A stretch of DNA of 64,000 nt, from the NCBI GenBank assembly GCA_035301545.1, contig DATGUA010000045.1, positions 1-64,000 on the forward strand. Reading direction: 5' to 3'. Below the pieces are notes generated by a model that worked only from the letters and a program-made list of their open reading frames with translations, searched no databases and was not told where the DNA came from. Positions within the stretch are counted from its first letter, which is position 1. Every line of letters begins with the position of its first letter. Below are positions 60,122 through 64,000 of this stretch, one piece after another. Source of the stretch: DATGUA01 sp035301545 (GTDB lineage: Bacteria > Bacillota > Clostridia > Tissierellales > Tissierellaceae). The translations under genes and the position numbers were made by a program.

Positions 60122-63100
60122 ATGAAGAGTATAAAATTTAAGGAATTAGTTATAGATGATAAATATAAGGACTTAAAAAATATAAATGTCCAAATTGTTG
60201 AAGTTAAAATAGTCAAAAGTAGGATGGAACTATTATTAAATCTTCAATCTAAAGAAATTATAAATGATGATTTATACAAAAGTCTTTATAATTTTTTTAG
60301 AGAGAAATTTGAAGACTTTAATATAAAATTACATCTAAGGTACGATTTAAATATTCAGGATGATAATAATTTCAGGAAGTATAAAGAGATTATAAATAGT
60401 ATAATTTTAGATCAAATTCCTTCGAGTAGGTCTTGGATTAAAGATTTAAAATATAGAATTAAAGATAAGACACTATTCCTTACTCCTCCAAATTCAATGG
60501 TGTTTTTCTCTTTAGATAGAAATGGATTAATAACTAAATTACGAGATAAAATCTCAGAAGAATTGCAATTTAACTTTATATTAACTGAGTTTAGTGAGGA
60601 TACCAAAACTAATAATAAGTTTATTGAGTATAAAATAGATGAAGAAAGACAAATATCTAAAGATATATTGTTAAGTACACCTGTAAAGTCCAAGGATAAA
60701 ATTTCTAAGATTGAGCCGATAAAAAATTATTCAATTGGTAGGTCAATTTCCGAGGAGACTATGCCTATAAATGAAGTTAGTCTTCAAACTGGAATTGCTA
60801 CTATTAAAGGGGAAATATTTGATTTAGAATATAAGGAGATTAGAGGTAACAGACTACTTATTATATTTAATGTTTCTGATACTACTGATTCTATATCTGT
60901 AAAAATATTTTTAAATAATGACAAGGGTGAGGAATTTCTTGATAATTTACAAGAAGAAGATTATGTTATTTTAAGTGGTGACGTAGTTTATGATAATTAT
61001 GCTCGGTGTCAATCTATAATGTTAAAATCCTTAAAGAAGATAAAAAAAGAAGTAAGAATGGATGAAGCGCAGGAAAAGAGAATTGAATTACATCTACATA
61101 GTAAAATGAGCGCTATGGATGGTATGACTGATTTAGAAAAGGTTATTAAGCGTGCACATGATTGGGGTCATGAAGCAATAGCAATTACTGATCATGGAGT
61201 AGTACAATCTTTCCCTGAGGCTATGAATGTAAGTGAAGATTTAGGAGTGAAAATAATATATGGTGTGGAAGGCTATTTAGTAAATGATGATGCACAAATA
61301 GTGAGTAATTTTAATCCTGATAAAGAATACGATGAGTTCACTATATTTGATATAGAAACTACTGGATTGTCTGCTATTAATGACGGAATTACTGAGATAG
61401 GTGCTATAAAGGTGAAGGATGGAAATGTAATAGATACATTTAGTCAATTAATAAATCCTGAAAAACATATACCTGAATTTATTACGAATCTTACAGGTAT
61501 TACTAATGAGATGGTGTCTGACAAACCAAAAATTCAAGAAGTAATAAAATCTTTTGACAAATTTATTGGAAACAGCGTATTGGTTGCACACAATGCTAGT
61601 TTTGACATAGGATTTATTAGGGAAAAAATGAAAAAGGTTAATATGAATTTAACAAACCCGGTGCTCGATACTCTAGGACTGGCTAGAGCAGTATTTCCTA
61701 ATCTGAAGAATCATAAATTGGATAATTTAGCAAAATATCTAGGGATAAGTTTAGAAAATCATCACCGAGCTGTTGATGATGCTACAGCGACTAAAGATAT
61801 TCTATTGAAAATTCTTGAGATGTTAGAAGAACGAGGAATAAAACGATTTGCTGAGATTAACAGTTTAAATAATGAGGGAGATATGTTTAAGGGAGAATCT
61901 TTTCATATTGTTATTTTAGCTAAAAACTTGATAGGATTAAAGAATTTATATAAATTAATATCAGAATCTCATTTAGAATATTTCTATAGAAATCCTAGAA
62001 TCCCGAAATCTTTATTGGAAAGATATAGAGAGGGTTTGATTATTGGAAGTGCTTGTTCAAGTGGAGAATTATATAAAGCAATATTAAACGGAAAAAGCTA
62101 TAGTCAGATTAGAAATATTGTTAATTTTTATGATTATTTAGAAATTCAACCTTTGGATAATAATAAACATTTAATAAAGAATCAAATTTTAAAAGATGAG
62201 AAGCAATTAAAAGATATAAATAAACGAATTTATAATCTGGGGCATAAATATAATAAATTAGTAGTTGCTACAGGGGATGTACATTTTTTAGATCCAGAGG
62301 ATGAAGTTTATAGAAGAATATTAATGGCTGGAAGAGGATTTTCAGATGCTGATGATCAACCTCCATTATATTTTAAGACCACAAATGAGATGTTAAATGA
62401 GTTTAGCTATCTAGGGCCTAAGAGAGCTTATGAGGTAGTTGTAAAAAATACTAATTTAATTAATAATATGATTGAAGATATAAGACCTATTCCTAAAGGT
62501 ACATTTTCTCCTATTATAGAAGGGTCTGAAGAAGAATTAAGACAAATAAGTTATAATAAGGCTTATGAAATTTATGGAGATCCATTACCAGATATAGTTG
62601 AGAAAAGATTAAAAAGGGAGTTAGATTCAATAATTGATAATGGATATTCTGTAATGTATATAATATCACAAAAATTAGTATGGCAGTCTTTAGAAGATGG
62701 ATATTTAGTTGGGTCAAGAGGTTCAGTAGGATCATCATTTGTGGCTACTATGAGTGGTATAACAGAAGTTAATCCTTTAGTTCCTCATTATGTATGTCCG
62801 AATTGTAAATATAGTGAATTTTTTGAAGATGGAAGTATAGCCTCTGGATCAGATTTATCTGACAAAGATTGTCCAGAGTGTTCTAGTAATTTGATTAAAG
62901 ATGGACAAGATATACCTTTTGAGGTTTTCTTAGGCTTTGAAGGAGATAAAGAGCCAGATATAGATTTGAATTTTGCTAGTGAATATCAATCAAAGGCTCA
63001 TAGGTATACTGAAGAGTTATTTGGTGAAGGATATGTATATAGAGCAGGAACTATTGGTACAATAGCAAATAAGACTGCATATGGATTTGTAAAGAAATAT

Positions 63101-64000
63101 TTTGATAGTAAAGAAGTAAATGTAAACCCAGCAGAAATTAATAGATTGGTAAAGGGATGTACTGGAATTAGGCGATCTTCGGGGCAACATCCAGGAGGAG
63201 TCATGATAGTTCCCAATTATAAAGATATTTATGATTTTACACCAATTCAATATCCTGCTAATGATAAAACATCTGGAGTAAAAACAACTCATTTTGATTA
63301 TAATGCAATTGAAGGTCGAATATTAAAATTAGATATATTAGGGCATGATGTACCAACGATAATTAAAACTTTAGAAGATATAACGGGTATAGATCCTACT
63401 ACGATTCCTTTAGATGAACCAGATACTATGGAGATATTTAGGAGTACAAGTACATTAGGAATATCAGAAAAAGATATTGATTGTAAAGTAGGAAGCTTAG
63501 GTATACCTGAATTTGGAACTAGATTTGTACGTCAAATGCTTGTAGATACAAAACCTAACACATTCTCAGAATTAGTACGTATTAGTGGTTTATCTCATGG
63601 TACTGATGTATGGTTAAACAATGCTCAGGATTTAATTAGGAATAATATAGCGACCTTATCAGATGTAATATCAACTAGAGAAGATATTATGCTATATCTT
63701 ATAAATGCGGGATTAGATAAACAAAAGGCATTTCTAATAATGGAGAAGGTGAGAAAGGGTAAAGGACTTACTGAGGAAGATGAGGCTAATATGAGAGCCT
63801 TAAATTTGCCTAATTGGTATATTGAATCTTGTAATAAGATAAAGTATATGTTTCCGAAAGCTCATGCTGTTGCATATGTTATGATGTCCTTTAGAATCGC
63901 TTACTTTAAAGTTCATTATCCAGAAGCTTTTTACGCAACATATTTCACTACTAAGGCTGCTGATTTTGATGCACAATTAATTTTACAAGGTCCTGAAAAA
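60122..64000 (+). CDS. polC: DNA polymerase III PolC-type alpha subunit (3' truncated by window)
   Basis: PolC is the main replicative polymerase of low-GC Gram-positives. The frame is open from ATG 60122 (AGGGGGAAG upstream) to the window end, 1293 codons; full length is usually near 1430, so the C-terminus lies outside. Order: N-terminal and OB domains (about 1-315), PHP domain with HLHSKMSAMDGMTDLEK (about 324), proofreading exonuclease with FDIETTGL (Asp 410, Glu 412) and HHRAVDDATATKDI, then the polymerase domain with GSRGSVGSSFVATM, a CPNC/CPEC zinc motif near 891, and PDIDLNFASEYQ near 945. FPKAHAVAYVMMSFRIAY is near the visible end. No defect is seen. Confidence 0.96.
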   Translation, partial: MKSIKFKELVIDDKYKDLKNINVQIVEVKIVKSRMELLLNLQSKEIINDDLYKSLYNFFREKFEDFNIKLHLRYDLNIQDDNNFRKYKEIINSIILDQIPSSRSWIKDLKYRIKDKTLFLTPPNSMVFFSLDRNGLITKLRDKISEELQFNFILTEFSEDTKTNNKFIEYKIDEERQISKDILLSTPVKSKDKISKIEPIKNYSIGRSISEETMPINEVSLQTGIATIKGEIFDLEYKEIRGNRLLIIFNVSDTTDSISVKIFLNNDKGEEFLDNLQEEDYVILSGDVVYDNYARCQSIMLKSLKKIKKEVRMDEAQEKRIELHLHSKMSAMDGMTDLEKVIKRAHDWGHEAIAITDHGVVQSFPEAMNVSEDLGVKIIYGVEGYLVNDDAQIVSNFNPDKEYDEFTIFDIETTGLSAINDGITEIGAIKVKDGNVIDTFSQLINPEKHIPEFITNLTGITNEMVSDKPKIQEVIKSFDKFIGNSVLVAHNASFDIGFIREKMKKVNMNLTNPVLDTLGLARAVFPNLKNHKLDNLAKYLGISLENHHRAVDDATATKDILLKILEMLEERGIKRFAEINSLNNEGDMFKGESFHIVILAKNLIGLKNLYKLISESHLEYFYRNPRIPKSLLERYREGLIIGSACSSGELYKAILNGKSYSQIRNIVNFYDYLEIQPLDNNKHLIKNQILKDEKQLKDINKRIYNLGHKYNKLVVATGDVHFLDPEDEVYRRILMAGRGFSDADDQPPLYFKTTNEMLNEFSYLGPKRAYEVVVKNTNLINNMIEDIRPIPKGTFSPIIEGSEEELRQISYNKAYEIYGDPLPDIVEKRLKRELDSIIDNGYSVMYIISQKLVWQSLEDGYLVGSRGSVGSSFVATMSGITEVNPLVPHYVCPNCKYSEFFEDGSIASGSDLSDKDCPECSSNLIKDGQDIPFEVFLGFEGDKEPDIDLNFASEYQSKAHRYTEELFGEGYVYRAGTIGTIANKTAYGFVKKYFDSKEVNVNPAEINRLVKGCTGIRRSSGQHPGGVMIVPNYKDIYDFTPIQYPANDKTSGVKTTHFDYNAIEGRILKLDILGHDVPTIIKTLEDITGIDPTTIPLDEPDTMEIFRSTSTLGISEKDIDCKVGSLGIPEFGTRFVRQMLVDTKPNTFSELVRISGLSHGTDVWLNNAQDLIRNNIATLSDVISTREDIMLYLINAGLDKQKAFLIMEKVRKGKGLTEEDEANMRALNLPNWYIESCNKIKYMFPKAHAVAYVMMSFRIAYFKVHYPEAFYATYFTTKAADFDAQLILQGPEK

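Noticed and set aside
62998..63292. Two overlapping minus-strand frames opposite polC
   Set aside because: Both are shadows of the PolC polymerase domain, which is intact on the plus strand.
1..64000. CRISPR arrays, insertion sequences, prophage genes, tRNA/rRNA genes
   Set aside because: I found no direct-repeat arrays, transposases, integrases, phage genes, tRNA cloverleafs or rRNA signatures; the window is core chromosome.

Overview
The window is chromosomal core sequence from a very AT-rich, low-GC Gram-positive bacterium. The gene set points to an anaerobic, probably spore-forming member of the Clostridia. It carries sporulation-associated genes (a YteA-type zinc-finger protein, ylbJ), sepF/divIVA division genes, remA, codY, polC, rqcH and the prpC-prkC pair. 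The gene order resembles that of Tissierellia/Clostridia. This placement is inference from gene content and order, because no rRNA is present.

Layout. Bases 1-4700 hold a division-associated cluster on the plus strand: unknown membrane protein, HlyD-like protein, yggS, sepF, yggT, ylmH, divIVA. It ends at a terminator that overlaps the divIVA stop. Bases 4800-7450 carry the zinc-finger gene, lspA (with its own near-consensus promoter), rluD and pyrR, facing the minus-strand rqcH gene (7511-9289) across a shared hairpin. Bases 9445-24024 are one long plus-strand array: yicC, remA, gmk, rpoZ, coaBC, priA, def, fmt, a decayed zinc-metallopeptidase gene, rlmN, prpC, prkC, rsgA, rpe, then a TPP-riboswitch-controlled thiT-thiN pair. 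A minus-strand rpmB separates this from yloU-fakA-recG-rsmD-coaD and a coiled-coil gene (24725-30405). ylbJ and tmcAL (minus) and ackA follow. A consensus promoter at 34242 then starts the yceD-rpmF pair, followed by plsX-acpP-rnc-radical SAM-smc-ftsY-ylxM-ffh-rpsP-khpA-rimM-trmD-rplS-rbgA-rnhB-yraN-yifB-dprA-topA-codY. The last part is rpsB-tsf-pyrH-frr-uppS-cdsA-rseP-polC; polC runs off the right edge.

How the genes work together. Most encode translation (ribosomal proteins L28, L32, S16, L19, S2; EF-Ts; RRF; rRNA/tRNA modification; SRP targeting by Ffh/FtsY; ribosome rescue by RqcH), replication and repair (PriA, RecG, TopA, PolC, Smc, DprA), envelope lipid and isoprenoid synthesis (PlsX, AcpP, CdsA, UppS, FakA) and division (SepF, DivIVA). 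PrkC/PrpC and CodY are the main signalling genes. Regulatory RNA is visible upstream of thiT (TPP riboswitch), rplS and rpsB (structured leaders) and ylxM (hairpin).

I found no mobile element, CRISPR array, tRNA, rRNA or obviously novel gene system. The most informative oddities are these: yggS has no usable ATG/GTG/TTG and appears to start at ATT; the zinc-metallopeptidase gene has lost both its HExxH histidine and its reading frame next to the place where rsmB normally lies; dxr and ispG are absent from the cdsA-rseP-polC cluster; and the rplS and rpsB leaders look like regulatory structures.
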